Shown here one piece after another: positions 52,226 through 61,003 of a stretch of 64,000 nt of DNA; positions within the stretch are counted from its first letter, which is position 1, and every line of letters begins with the position of its first letter. This DNA comes from Plantibacter sp. Leaf314 (GTDB lineage Bacteria; Actinomycetota; Actinomycetes; Actinomycetales; Microbacteriaceae). The translations under genes and the position numbers were made by a program. The DNA lies in NCBI RefSeq assembly GCF_001423185.1, contig NZ_LMOB01000001.1:2277889-2341888 (forward strand). The letters run 5' to 3'. Below the pieces are notes generated by a model. It was given only the letters and a program-made list of their open reading frames with translations. It ran no database searches and was not told where the DNA came from.

Positions 52226-52399
52226 GGGTCCTCACCCTATCGTCGGTCGTGTCCCGGGGATCCGGCTGCGGATCACTCGCGGTCGAGGTCCTCGTGCGCG
52301 CCATGGCCGGTGCCGCCCCGCGGTCGGTCGCGAGTCTGGATTCGCAGCTCATCGTCCGCGAGTCGACGGCGCCACCGCGACGGTCCTGAGCCGCCGGCA

Positions 52400-53191
52400 T
52401 CACGCCAGGCGTTCGCGCCCACCCCAGCGGTGGAGTCGTCCGACGGCGAGACCCGCCACGAGCGCGCAGGCCGCCAGGAGCCCCCACATCACCGCGAGCG
52501 GTGCCGGTGGCGGCGTCTGCGAGAGGATCGCGTCGAGCGTGCCGACGATCCACGTCGAGGGGAGGACGCGGAAGATCCCAGCGGCCCACTCGGGGAGGAC
52601 CGAGAGCGGGAAGAGCGCCCCGGACGTCACGAGGGCGAGCATCGGCAGCAGGTACGTCAGCTGCATCGCGACATCCGGGTTCGACAGCCGGGTGGCGAGC
52701 AGGTATCCGAGCCCGAGCAGCATGGCACCGCCGAACAGGACCGTGACCGCGACGGCCACGAGGTCGCCGAGCGGACGCTCCGGCGACGTCCAGGCCGCGA
52801 GGGCGACGATCACGACCGTCTGCCCCACGACCACGCCGAGGCGGATCGGCAGGTGCCCGAGCAGGTACGCGTCATGACGCGCCGGCGTCGTCGACAGGGC
52901 GCGCAGCAGGCTGGTACCGCGATGCCGGACGAGCGGGACCGTGGTGAGCATGAATGCGACCGCCATGAGCCCGGTCGTCGCCACCAGGGGCAGGCCGCGC
53001 TCGAGTACCCCGGCCGGGGCTCCACCGGCTCCCGCCACGATGACGTCGACGACCCAGAGCAACCCGATCAAGCCGAGGAAGCTGGCCACGAGGATGATGG
53101 CCGAGCTCGGGTCCCGGAGGAGGTCGCGCGCGTGGGCCGTGGTGAAGCTCCGAAGCTGCGACCGGAACGTCTGCATCGTGCTCGTGCTCAC
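52400..53191 (-). CDS. ABC-2 type permease (copy B)
   Basis: A 263-residue permease with six helices. The opening TFRSQLRSFTTAHARDLLRDP is followed by a first helix IILVASFLGLIGLLWVVDV. LVRHRGTSLLRALSTTPARHDAYLLGHL is the cytosolic coupling segment, and MQLTYLLPMLALVTSGALFPLSVLP the typical ABC-2 helix near the end. It resembles the permease encoded first in this operon (54784-55881) in motif order, so the two may form a heterodimer. GTG start overlaps the ATPase stop by GTGA. Confidence 0.88.
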   Translation of the reverse strand: MSTSTMQTFRSQLRSFTTAHARDLLRDPSSAIILVASFLGLIGLLWVVDVIVAGAGGAPAGVLERGLPLVATTGLMAVAFMLTTVPLVRHRGTSLLRALSTTPARHDAYLLGHLPIRLGVVVGQTVVIVALAAWTSPERPLGDLVAVAVTVLFGGAMLLGLGYLLATRLSNPDVAMQLTYLLPMLALVTSGALFPLSVLPEWAAGIFRVLPSTWIVGTLDAILSQTPPPAPLAVMWGLLAACALVAGLAVGRLHRWGGRERLA

Positions 53192-54147
53192 CGCTCGTGC
53201 GCCCGCTCGCCCTCGGCCGAGGATCGCGGGCGGTTCGCGAGGTCGATGAAGAGGTCCTCCAGCGAGCCGTGCGCGACGCGGAACCCCCGCGGCCGGAGGC
53301 CGGTGGAGAAGGTGAGTCTGCGGAGGACGGCGTCGGGATCGTCGGTCACGACCTCGACGAGGCTGAGCGCGCCCTTCGCCGTCACGGTGATCGCACCGGG
53401 GATGTCGTGGGATTGCAACTCGGCGACCGTGGTCGCATCGGGGATCTCGAACGTCACGGTCGCCGTGGAGGCGTGCTCCCGGACCAGTGTCTCCGGCTCC
53501 CCCATGGCGGCGATCGACCCGTCCACGAGCACCGCGATCCGGTCGCAGACCTGCGTGGCCTCGTCCATGTGATGCGTCGACAGCAGGATCGTGGTGCCAC
53601 GTTCCTGCTGGCGCCGGATGATGGACCACAGGTTGCGGCGAGCCTGTGGGTCGAGTCCGGCGGAGGGTTCGTCGAGCACCACGATCTCGGGGTCGCCGAT
53701 CAGGGCGATGGCGATGAGCAGGCGCCGCTCCTGCCCGCCGGAGAGGTGCTTCACCCGCCCCCGGCGGGCGTCGCCGAGCTCGAGTTCGTCCAGGACGTCC
53801 TCGGGCGGGCGGACGCGGGCGTGGAACGAGGCGAAGAGCTCGAGCGTCTCCGCGACGGTCAGCGTCGGGAACAGCGTGGCGGCCTGCGGCTGCACCGCCA
53901 GGCGCTCCGTCACGAAGCGGCGGTCGCTCGCGGGGTCGTGGTCGAGCACCCGGACGGTTCCGGCGCTGGGTCGCCGGAGTCCGACGATGGTCTCCAGCGT
54001 GGTGGTCTTCCCGGCACCGTTCGGCCCCAGGAGTCCGAACACCTCGCCCTCCCGGACGCTCAGGGAGACGTCGCGCAGGACGGTCCGGTCTCCATAGTGC
54101 TTGCTGAGCCGATCGACGGTGATGACAGCTCTGGCGTGGTCGTTCAT
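53188..54147 (-). CDS. ABC transporter ATP-binding protein
   Basis: A 319-residue ATPase of the drug/polyketide exporter type. Walker A is LLGPNGAGKTTTLETIVGL (about 40-58), the signature VKHLSGGQERRLLIAIALI, Walker B EIVVLDEPSAGLDPQAR, and the H-loop LLSTHHMDEATQVCD. The C-terminal 90 residues are the extra domain common in this subgroup. It powers the flanking ABC-2 permeases. ATG overlaps the XRE stop by 4 bases. Confidence 0.92.
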   Translation of the reverse strand: MNDHARAVITVDRLSKHYGDRTVLRDVSLSVREGEVFGLLGPNGAGKTTTLETIVGLRRPSAGTVRVLDHDPASDRRFVTERLAVQPQAATLFPTLTVAETLELFASFHARVRPPEDVLDELELGDARRGRVKHLSGGQERRLLIAIALIGDPEIVVLDEPSAGLDPQARRNLWSIIRRQQERGTTILLSTHHMDEATQVCDRIAVLVDGSIAAMGEPETLVREHASTATVTFEIPDATTVAELQSHDIPGAITVTAKGALSLVEVVTDDPDAVLRRLTFSTGLRPRGFRVAHGSLEDLFIDLANRPRSSAEGERAHER

Positions 54148-54368
54148 CGTCGTCCTCCAGACGGCGGGGCATCGTGTTCGCCCGGGAAGAAGATCTCCTC
54201 GATCGGGCGCGCGAGGAGGGCGGAGACACGGAACGCCAGGGGCAGCGACGGGTCGTAGCGGCCGGTCTCGAGGGCGTTCACGGTCTGCCGGGAGACCCCG
54301 AGGGCCTCAGCGAACTGGACCTGGGTCCATCCGCGTTCGGTGCGCAGTGCGCGGACGTCGTTCTTCAT
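54144..54368 (-). CDS. Small XRE-family regulator
   Basis: A 74-residue helix-turn-helix protein: MKNDVRALRTERGWTQVQFA, then EALGVSRQTVNALETGRYDP and SLPLAFRVSALLARPIEEIF. This is the compact type often paired with a small membrane protein and an ABC exporter. It has no sensor domain of its own, so the preceding membrane protein may modulate it. Likely autoregulates the operon through CAAG-N4-CTTG sites at 55933-55972. ATGA overlaps on both sides. Confidence 0.93.
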   Translation of the reverse strand: MKNDVRALRTERGWTQVQFAEALGVSRQTVNALETGRYDPSLPLAFRVSALLARPIEEIFFPGEHDAPPSGGRR

Positions 54369-54787
54369 CGGTTCGCCCGGAACGAGAGGACGCCGATGCT
54401 GACGCCCCAGACCGCCATCCCGCCGATGAACACCCACCACTCGGGCTGATCCACGACGATCGCCGCGGTCGAGAGGAACACGATCACGAGGCTGATCAGC
54501 ATCGCCGCGCCGAACCCGATCGCGAGGCTCAGGAGCAGGAGTCCGCGTTGCAGCTCGTCGACACGGCCGACGTGGCGGATCAGCGCGACCGCGATCCAGA
54601 CCACGGGGACGAGTGGGACGAGCGCGACGACCACGCCTGCGGCGGAGCCCGGTTCGGTCCGGACGATCTCCGGCAGGAAGAGGAAGGTCACGAGGAAGCC
54701 GATGGCCCCGGCCGCGATCTCCCACAGGTACCGCAGGGACGCTCGTCGCTCCTGCGGGGTCGATCCCCGGTCGGTGTTCGCTCTCAT
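54365..54787 (-). CDS. Four-helix membrane protein paired with XRE regulator
   Basis: A 140-residue integral membrane protein. Helices lie at about 20-40 (LWEIAAGAIGFLVTFLFLPE), 48-67, 82-106 and 113-133 (WWVFIGGMAVWGVSIGVLSF). The layout matches small proteins found next to compact XRE regulators, whose work may be to link the regulator to the membrane. That role is inferred from the pairing, not from a motif. ATGA overlaps with the permease gene before it and the regulator gene after it. Confidence 0.8.
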   Translation of the reverse strand: MRANTDRGSTPQERRASLRYLWEIAAGAIGFLVTFLFLPEIVRTEPGSAAGVVVALVPLVPVVWIAVALIRHVGRVDELQRGLLLLSLAIGFGAAMLISLVIVFLSTAAIVVDQPEWWVFIGGMAVWGVSIGVLSFRANR

Positions 54788-55881
54788 GCTGTGACCTCGC
54801 TTCGTGTGTCGGATGTCTCGGATGTCTCTGATGTCTCTGTCGCGCCCGGCCGGCGTTCGGACTGATCCCACTCGAACCGCCGCACGGCGAGCGCCCCGGC
54901 GGCGACGGTGACGACGGCCATGAGCCCCCACAGCGCCGGCACGGGCAGGAAGGGTTCGGCCCCGGTCAGGGAGGCGCTGGTGGCGGCCACGAACCAGGTG
55001 GTCGGCAGGCAGTTCATGACGACCTGCACCGCAGCGGGCAGGATCGCCTGCGGCAGCAGCCCTCCGGACGCGAAGACGAGTCCGAGGGTCACCATCACCA
55101 TCGTCTGCTGGGTCGCCTCGGCGTTCCGCGATCGGGCGGCGGACGCCAGCGCGACGGCGAACAACATCGTCGTCCCCAGGAGGAAGGACGTGCCGAGGGT
55201 CAGCAGGTCGAGCCCGTCGACGTACCGGCGCCACACCGCGACCCCGGCGGTCAGGAGCAGGACGCCGACCGCGACGAACGCGCGGAGCGGGAGCTGCGCG
55301 AGCAGGAAGGTCGAGCGCCGGAGCGGTGTCGTCCCGAGCAGACGGAGGAGTCCGCGCTCCCGCATCGCGACCAGAGGGACGGTCGTCCCGATGAACGCGA
55401 CGCTCGCGACCCCGACGAGCACCACGATCCCGAGGTTCTCCTGCAGGGGGTCGAGCTCGACGTCGCCCTCGTCGTCCACCACGGTCACGGCGTCGGCACG
55501 AACGCCCGCATCGCGGAGGCCCAGCCAGATCGGATCCCAGGCGGCCTGGTCGGACGCGTCGAGGACGACCAGCGCCTGACCATCGACGACCGTCACGACG
55601 GTGTTCCGCTCGGGTGCGTCCTCGGCGACCACGCGGACGCCGGCCCGTTCGAGGGCGGACGCGATGCGGGGGTCCGCAGCATCCACCGAGGCGACCGGAG
55701 CGGGCCCGAGCACGACGAACGCCAGCCACATCGACACGTAGATCACGAGGATGATGCCCGTCATGAACCACATCGAGACCCCGGTCAGGGGATTCCTCAG
55801 CACGTCGCGGGCACTCATCGTGGCGAGCCGCCGGAAGGCTTCGCGGCCGTGACCCTCGCGTCCGCCGGTCGCGGGCCTCAC
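54784..55881 (-). CDS. ABC-2 type permease with large extracellular domain (copy A)
   Basis: A 365-residue permease. After FRRLATMSARDVLRNPLTG comes the first helix (MWFMTGIILVIYVSMWLAFVV), then an outside domain of about 110 residues (DPRIASALERAGVRVVAEDA) and five further helices, with LVAMRERGLLRLLGTTPLRR as coupling segment. The GTG at 55881 is chosen because GAGGTG lies 7 bases before it and it includes the conserved pre-helix segment shared with copy B. An inner ATG at 55818 would lose part of that. The C-terminal tail repeats Ser-Glu-Thr. Confidence 0.85.
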   Translation of the reverse strand: MRPATGGREGHGREAFRRLATMSARDVLRNPLTGVSMWFMTGIILVIYVSMWLAFVVLGPAPVASVDAADPRIASALERAGVRVVAEDAPERNTVVTVVDGQALVVLDASDQAAWDPIWLGLRDAGVRADAVTVVDDEGDVELDPLQENLGIVVLVGVASVAFIGTTVPLVAMRERGLLRLLGTTPLRRSTFLLAQLPLRAFVAVGVLLLTAGVAVWRRYVDGLDLLTLGTSFLLGTTMLFAVALASAARSRNAEATQQTMVMVTLGLVFASGGLLPQAILPAAVQVVMNCLPTTWFVAATSASLTGAEPFLPVPALWGLMAVVTVAAGALAVRRFEWDQSERRPGATETSETSETSDTRSEVTA

Positions 55882-55932
55882 CGGGGCACCTCGACGGCTG
55901 GGACCGGAGTGACAAGGAAACCTGACATGCGT

Positions 55933-55972
55933 CAAGTGTGCTTGTCATCCCCGGGAGTGTCAAGTCCCCTTG
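55933..55972 (-). promoter_or_regulatory. Promoter with two CAAG-N4-CTTG sites
   Basis: CAAG-TGTG-CTTG (55933-55944) and CAAG-TCCC-CTTG (55961-55972) lie between the ABC/XRE operon and ltrA, with starts 28 bases apart. On the minus strand a perfect TTGACA -35 box (55963-55958) and a weak -10 CACACT 17 bases on coincide with them. A third imperfect copy is at 55913-55924. Overlap with promoter elements suggests repression, most simply by the operon's XRE protein. Confidence 0.55.
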
Positions 55973-56000
55973 GCATCCATTGAGGCGGCACACTGAGACC

Positions 56001-57170
56001 ATGTTGAACCGACTGGGCCTCCTCCGCATGTCCGGCCGCGACCCCGGTGAGGGCCACCGCGTCGCGAGTCCTCTGGAGTTGCTCTTCGACCTCGTCTTCG
56101 TCGTCGCCGTCTCGCAGGCCTCGCAGAACCTCCACCACGGCATCGTCGAGGGTCATGCCGCGGAGACGACCGTCTCCTACGCGATGATCTTCTTCGCCAT
56201 CTGGTGGGCGTGGATGAACTTCACCTGGTTCGCCTCCGCGTTCGACACCGACGACTGGCTCTACCGGCTGACGACCATTGTGCAGATGGCGGGCGTCCTC
56301 GTGCTCGCGGCCGGCGTGCACTACGCCATGGTGGAGGGTGATTGGGCGATCATCACCGTCGGCTACGTCATCATGCGCCTCGCGATGGTGGCGCAATGGG
56401 TCCGGCTCGCGCTGTCCGACCCGGAGCAGCGGGCGGTCGCCCTCCGGTTCGCCATCGGCATCAGCCTGGTGCAGGTGCTCTGGGTGGCCCGCCTGGCCCT
56501 GCCGGTCGAGGGGCAGTTCTGGACCTTCTGGCCGGCCATGCTCCTCGAGGTGCTGGTGCCGGTGTGGGCCGAGCGGGTCCATCGCACGCCGTGGCATCCC
56601 CACCACGTCGCGGAACGGTACGGCCTCTTCACCCTGATCCTGCTCGGTGAGAGCCTGCTCGGTTCGGCGAACGCGATCATCGACGCCGCCAACACCGACC
56701 GGCGCATCGACGGTCTCGTGGGCCTCGCCGTCGCCGGGATCGTCCTCGCGGCCGGCATGTGGTGGATGTACTTCAGCCGCGAGCAGGCGGACCGGCTGAC
56801 GTCAGCACGGCAGGGCTTCACCTTCGGGTACGCGCACTACTTCGTCTTCGCCGCCGCCGGAGCCGTCTCGGCCGGGATCGAGGTCGAGCTCGACCTCCTG
56901 ACCGAAGCCGGCGAGCATCTCACTGCAGCCGACGCCTCGTTCGCGCTCACGGTGCCGGTCGCCGTGTTCATGGTCGCGGTGTGGTTCGTCCTCCTCCGCG
57001 GGCGGATCTCCATCGGCGCCTCCGCGCTGTTCCTCGTCGCTGCGGCGGTCGTCCTCGCGTCGGCAGTCCTCCCGGTCGTGACCGTGCTCGCAACGGCCAC
57101 TGCGGTCGGCATCGCGGTCGTCGTCCTCGAGGTGCAACGCGTCCGCGAGCGACGGGAGCCCGCGCGCTGA
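56001..57170 (+). CDS. ltrA: LtrA family membrane protein
   Basis: A 389-residue membrane protein of the low temperature requirement A family. The N-terminus HRVASPLELLFDLVFVVAVS is the diagnostic first segment, followed by FFAIWWAWMNFTWFASAFDT and LTTIVQMAGVLVLAAGVH. About ten helices are predicted, with HHVAERYGLFTLILLGESLLG as the other conserved motif. LtrA was named from a cold-sensitive Listeria mutant, and its biochemical role is unknown. The gene diverges from the ABC/XRE operon and ends at a strong terminator. Confidence 0.9.
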   Translation: MLNRLGLLRMSGRDPGEGHRVASPLELLFDLVFVVAVSQASQNLHHGIVEGHAAETTVSYAMIFFAIWWAWMNFTWFASAFDTDDWLYRLTTIVQMAGVLVLAAGVHYAMVEGDWAIITVGYVIMRLAMVAQWVRLALSDPEQRAVALRFAIGISLVQVLWVARLALPVEGQFWTFWPAMLLEVLVPVWAERVHRTPWHPHHVAERYGLFTLILLGESLLGSANAIIDAANTDRRIDGLVGLAVAGIVLAAGMWWMYFSREQADRLTSARQGFTFGYAHYFVFAAAGAVSAGIEVELDLLTEAGEHLTAADASFALTVPVAVFMVAVWFVLLRGRISIGASALFLVAAAVVLASAVLPVVTVLATATAVGIAVVVLEVQRVRERREPAR

Positions 57171-57187
57171 GCGATCCCGGACACGAC

Positions 57188-57215
57188 GAAGGCCCCCGAT
57201 TCCTCGGGGGCCTTC
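57188..57215. terminator. Strong terminator after ltrA
   Basis: A perfect 12-bp stem, GAAGGCCCCCGA (57188-57199) with TCGGGGGCCTTC (57204-57215) and a TTCC loop, lies 18 bases after the ltrA stop codon. Two more base pairs can form outside. It is the clearest intrinsic terminator in the window and could also stop transcription arriving from the lanthipeptide operon. Confidence 0.85.
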
Positions 57216-57347
57216 GTATCACATCCACTGGTGGGAGGGTTCATGAAATCCGCGATCCCAGTCGGGAGTAGGGCTCGCAGAAGGGGGTTTTGGCGCTTTC
57301 CACGCTAAGCCCCGGGTCGTGTGCTCATGCTGCCATGAACGTCGCCT

Positions 57348-59078
57348 TCACGCAGGAACGTGTTGCTGCGCGCACAGTGTCCGGTAGAGCTCGCATCTGT
57401 CGAGGAGCTCGTCGTGCGCACCGACGTCCACGATGCGTCCGTGCTCCATCACGATGATCTTGTCGAAGTCGCGTACCTCCGCCAGACGGTGGGAGGCCAT
57501 AACGATGGTCTTCGCCTGCGCACGCTCCCGCAGCAGCGACGACAGTCCCTCGGCGGAGATGGCGTCAAGGCTCGATGTCGGTTCGTCAAGGAGCAGCATC
57601 TCTCGGTCAGAGAGCAACGCTCGGGCAACACCCAGCCGCTGCCGCTCACCTCCTGAGAGGTTGCTACCTGACACTGCGACAGGTCGGTCGAGGACGTCCC
57701 CGCCTATGCTGGCGAACAGCCCCACGTCCGCCAACGTCTGCAAGAGCGCACTGTCCGGAAGGCCGCGGTGCTCGATGTCGAGATTGTCTCGAACGGTTCC
57801 TCCCACCGGCGGCGAGTTCTGCGGCACCCACGCCATACGAGCTCGGTAATCGCCGAGCGGGCCGTCGTGAGCCGGCACTCCACGCATCCGTATGGTGCCA
57901 CTGCTGGGTTCGTAGAACCTCTCGAGAAGAGCGAACACGGTGGACTTCCCAGACCCGGACGGGCCCACGAGAGCGACGTGCTCACCGTCACGGATCGTGA
58001 TATCGAGCGGCCCGATGCGAGTCGCCGACGCGGCCGACGCTTGCGGATACTCGAAAGTAACGCTCTCGAGTTCGACGAGCACCTCACCCGCGCACCCCAA
58101 GTCGGTATGAGTGCCATCCGACAGGAGATCGCTCTCTTGCGGCGCGGAGACAATTTCATCGACGCGGTCTATCGCCGCAAGTCCCGTCTGAATGCTCACG
58201 AACGTCGAACCGACCTGAGAGACCGGTCCGACCATCATCATGAGGTACATCATGAACGCGATCAGCCCTCCGAGTGACAGGCTGCCCTCAGCGACTCGGA
58301 CGCCACCGAGAGCAAGCGTGACGATGAGGAGTGCTTGGGTGGCGAGGGTCATGACTGGTTGCATGTATGCACCCAACCGCGCCACCTTGATTGCGTTCGT
58401 CCTGACGTCACTAGCGTCGGCTGCGATGAGGGCAAGCTGCTGTCGGCCCACTCCGTAGGCTCGGATCAGCGGCAGCGCAGTCAGCGTGCGTTCGAAGCTG
58501 CCTGCGAGCGTCGCGGTCGCCGCCTGAGTTCTCCCGGACGCTGAGCGCACCAGTCGCCCCATGACGGTGGACAGCACCGTAGCAACAACGGTGATCACCA
58601 ACGACAGAGCGAACAGAATCGGGTCGATGGTGGCCATGAGGACGGCCGCGACCGCGAAGGTGACGACCGCAGCAAGGAGTTTGAATACACCCGTCGTCAG
58701 AACGGATGATGAGGCGGCGGTGTCGGAGATCATTCGAGAGAGGAACTCACCCTGTGGCACCCGTTGCACGCGACTCATTGGCAACGACACGATGCGTGCC
58801 GACACGCGTGTCCGCAGTTCGAGGATGAGGTCGTGTGCGGTGCGAGCAAGAGCATACGACTCCACCCCGGCGAGTAACGCCTGAGCGACAACCACCGTAG
58901 TCAGGATCAGCACCGCAGGAAGCGGCACTGACCCGGAAGTCAAGGCATCGAACAGCTGTTGCAGCAGCAACGGTTGGGCAAGCCCCAGCCCCGCCCCCAC
59001 GAGGGACAGCGCCACCAGTCCTCCGAGTCGCCAACGATGGCGTCGGATGAAGTCTCGGAGGGTGTTGCTTCGGATCAT
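57348..59078 (-). CDS. ABCB-type exporter of the lanthipeptide cluster
   Basis: A 576-residue half-transporter. Six helices in about 1-310, opening LGGLVALSLVGAGLGLAQPL, are followed by the ATPase with Walker A VGPSGSGKSTVFALLE, Q-loop WVPQNSPPVGG, signature NLSGGERQRLGVARALL and Walker B MLLLDEPTSSLDA. There is no N-terminal C39 peptidase, so it does not cut the leader. It resembles the RamA/RamB and LanT exporters of SapB-like clusters. The ATG overlaps the FtsX-type gene stop by 4 bases. A long in-frame extension upstream is not used. Lower GC than genes to its left. Confidence 0.9.
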   Translation of the reverse strand: MIRSNTLRDFIRRHRWRLGGLVALSLVGAGLGLAQPLLLQQLFDALTSGSVPLPAVLILTTVVVAQALLAGVESYALARTAHDLILELRTRVSARIVSLPMSRVQRVPQGEFLSRMISDTAASSSVLTTGVFKLLAAVVTFAVAAVLMATIDPILFALSLVITVVATVLSTVMGRLVRSASGRTQAATATLAGSFERTLTALPLIRAYGVGRQQLALIAADASDVRTNAIKVARLGAYMQPVMTLATQALLIVTLALGGVRVAEGSLSLGGLIAFMMYLMMMVGPVSQVGSTFVSIQTGLAAIDRVDEIVSAPQESDLLSDGTHTDLGCAGEVLVELESVTFEYPQASAASATRIGPLDITIRDGEHVALVGPSGSGKSTVFALLERFYEPSSGTIRMRGVPAHDGPLGDYRARMAWVPQNSPPVGGTVRDNLDIEHRGLPDSALLQTLADVGLFASIGGDVLDRPVAVSGSNLSGGERQRLGVARALLSDREMLLLDEPTSSLDAISAEGLSSLLRERAQAKTIVMASHRLAEVRDFDKIIVMEHGRIVDVGAHDELLDRCELYRTLCAQQHVPA

Positions 59079-61003
59079 CGCTGGGTGTTCCTGGTCGCGA
59101 CCACTGCGGCGATGAAAACTGTGGCGGTGAAAAGGAGACCCATACCCACAAACGTGAGAGCGATGTCGCCCCATGGAATGGCGCCGACAGCGGTGGCCAT
59201 CTTCGTCGGGTCTTGCGCGAGATATCGCCATGCAATGAAGGCGAACGCGCCGGCAAGCAGCACACCGCTGGACACGATGAGAACGAGGGCTTCTGAGAAC
59301 AGTGTGCCTATCGTCCGAGCGCGGGATATCCCGAGCAGGCTCAGGAGTCGGAACTCGCCCCGGCGATTCATGACGGACGCGGTGAGGCCTTGGATCATGG
59401 CGACGATGGCGAGACCATAGATGGTGCCGAACAAGGCGATGTTTCCGGTGGCGGCGTTGCTCTGGCGAAGCTCGACACGCGTCTGGATGAACTCGTCTTT
59501 CGTCATCGTCGGGGCGAGGTCGTCGACGCGCGCGGTGATGTCGGAGACGGCGGCGGAGTCCGCACTCACGAACACACGGATGTCCCACACCTCCGGGTCC
59601 AGGGTCTGCAGCATCTCCCAGTCGACGAGGAGTCCGGTGTAGATCCGGGAGGTGATGACGGCGGCGACGGTGAGGGTGGCCGTGGTTCCGCTCGGTGCCT
59701 CGACCGTGACGGTGTCTCCGACCGTGTCGCTCTCCCGTGTGGAGACGACGGCCGCGCCACCGGCGCTGTCGAAGTCGCCTGTTGTCACGTCCGTCTCGAA
59801 GACGTCCTGGTAAGCGTCGAGGTCTACGAAGTTGAAAACGGTGAGGAACGTGCCGTCCGCGCGCCCCTGCTCGATGAGCCGGGTAGTTGCTGCGGAACGT
59901 ACCACCGCGTTCACGCCCTGCATATTCCCGATGTCGCCGGTGACGGTGTCGGCATCCTTGACGGATGACGGCTCGACGATGAGGTCGGCATCCAGCTTGG
60001 AGTGATAGTCATCCTGCATGGTCGCCTGATCAGGCCCTGCACCGATGGCGAACCCGCCCATGACGCCCATCAGGATGAGCAGCGGGAGGACGTTGGATGC
60101 GAACCGTTGCGAGTCGCGGGAGGCGCGCTGCGCGACGAGGACACCCGAGCCGCCGATCAGGGGCCTGAGGAGCCAGCCCAACGCTCGCGCGACCACCGGA
60201 ACGAGTACTGGTGCAAGTGCGCCGAGGGGGAAGATGATCAGCAGCGGGACGATGATTGAGGCGACAGGGTTCTCACTCCCGGTATCCGGCATGAAAATGA
60301 GGAATGCGGCGAGCCCGACGACGGACGCGGCTGCGATGACGATACGAATCGCGCTCATCTTCTTGCCCTGTGTGCCCGTCGCAGACGCCTCGAGAGCGGC
60401 GAGAACATCGTTGGTCTGCTTGGAGCGAAGGCTCAACCACGCGGCGACCATAGAGCAGAGGATCATCCCTCCCGCGACCAGGCCCAGAGTGAGGACCGGG
60501 AAACCGAAATCCACCCGCAGGGTCTTCCCGAACACGCCCACGGCCTGGAGCAGGAGATAGAAGGGGTGGGCGAGCAGCCCACCGATGAGGACACTCGGGA
60601 TCACGACCAACGTGGCGAAGACGAACGCCTCACCGGTGACCAACACGCGAACGCGCAACACACTCGCTCCTGCGAGACGAAGCTGGCCGAGTTCTCTGCG
60701 CCGCAAGGCGAGCATGTTCCGGAAGCCCAAGTAGACCAGCACGAGTGCGATCACCACCGTGGTGAAGCACATGACCTGCAGGATGCCCTGCGATGCGCTG
60801 ACAGCGGCCCGAACGACGCGGGCATCGAACTCCGACATCGAATCGATCCGGACCGCCTGCCCGCTTGCAAGGCCGGTGAACAAGACCATCTCCGCAGTCG
60901 CGACGACCGTGGCGATACTGAGAAGGATGGCGACTCCGACATACGCCGCTCGATGGCGACGCACGAACGCCAGAGACACGGGCAGCTGCTGAGCCATAGT
61001 CAT
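59075..61003 (-). CDS. FtsX-type ABC permease
   Basis: A 642-residue membrane protein with two FtsX-type modules. The first ends in the coupling sequence LALRRRELGQLRLAGASVLR (about 90-110), the second in SVMNRRGEFRLLSLLGISRAR. Several helices follow each. A large outside domain (about 315-475, TMQDDYHSKLDADLIVEPSS) sits between. Such permeases with a MacB/LolD-type ATPase export or extract peptides and lipids, and in lanthipeptide clusters often give self-protection. Start overlaps the ATPase stop by ATGA. An in-frame ATG at codon 3 is the alternative. Confidence 0.88.
   Translation of the reverse strand: MTMAQQLPVSLAFVRRHRAAYVGVAILLSIATVVATAEMVLFTGLASGQAVRIDSMSEFDARVVRAAVSASQGILQVMCFTTVVIALVLVYLGFRNMLALRRRELGQLRLAGASVLRVRVLVTGEAFVFATLVVIPSVLIGGLLAHPFYLLLQAVGVFGKTLRVDFGFPVLTLGLVAGGMILCSMVAAWLSLRSKQTNDVLAALEASATGTQGKKMSAIRIVIAAASVVGLAAFLIFMPDTGSENPVASIIVPLLIIFPLGALAPVLVPVVARALGWLLRPLIGGSGVLVAQRASRDSQRFASNVLPLLILMGVMGGFAIGAGPDQATMQDDYHSKLDADLIVEPSSVKDADTVTGDIGNMQGVNAVVRSAATTRLIEQGRADGTFLTVFNFVDLDAYQDVFETDVTTGDFDSAGGAAVVSTRESDTVGDTVTVEAPSGTTATLTVAAVITSRIYTGLLVDWEMLQTLDPEVWDIRVFVSADSAAVSDITARVDDLAPTMTKDEFIQTRVELRQSNAATGNIALFGTIYGLAIVAMIQGLTASVMNRRGEFRLLSLLGISRARTIGTLFSEALVLIVSSGVLLAGAFAFIAWRYLAQDPTKMATAVGAIPWGDIALTFVGMGLLFTATVFIAAVVATRNTQR

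Noticed and set aside
57241..57347. Attachment site or transposon end at the edge of the lanthipeptide cluster
   Set aside because: No direct or inverted repeats, tRNA fragment or integrase were found, so the border is supported only by composition.
59079..59588. In-frame N-terminal extension of the ABCB exporter
   Set aside because: Composition is Arg/His-rich shadow of the FtsX-type gene. The exporter family sequence begins at the ATG at 59078.
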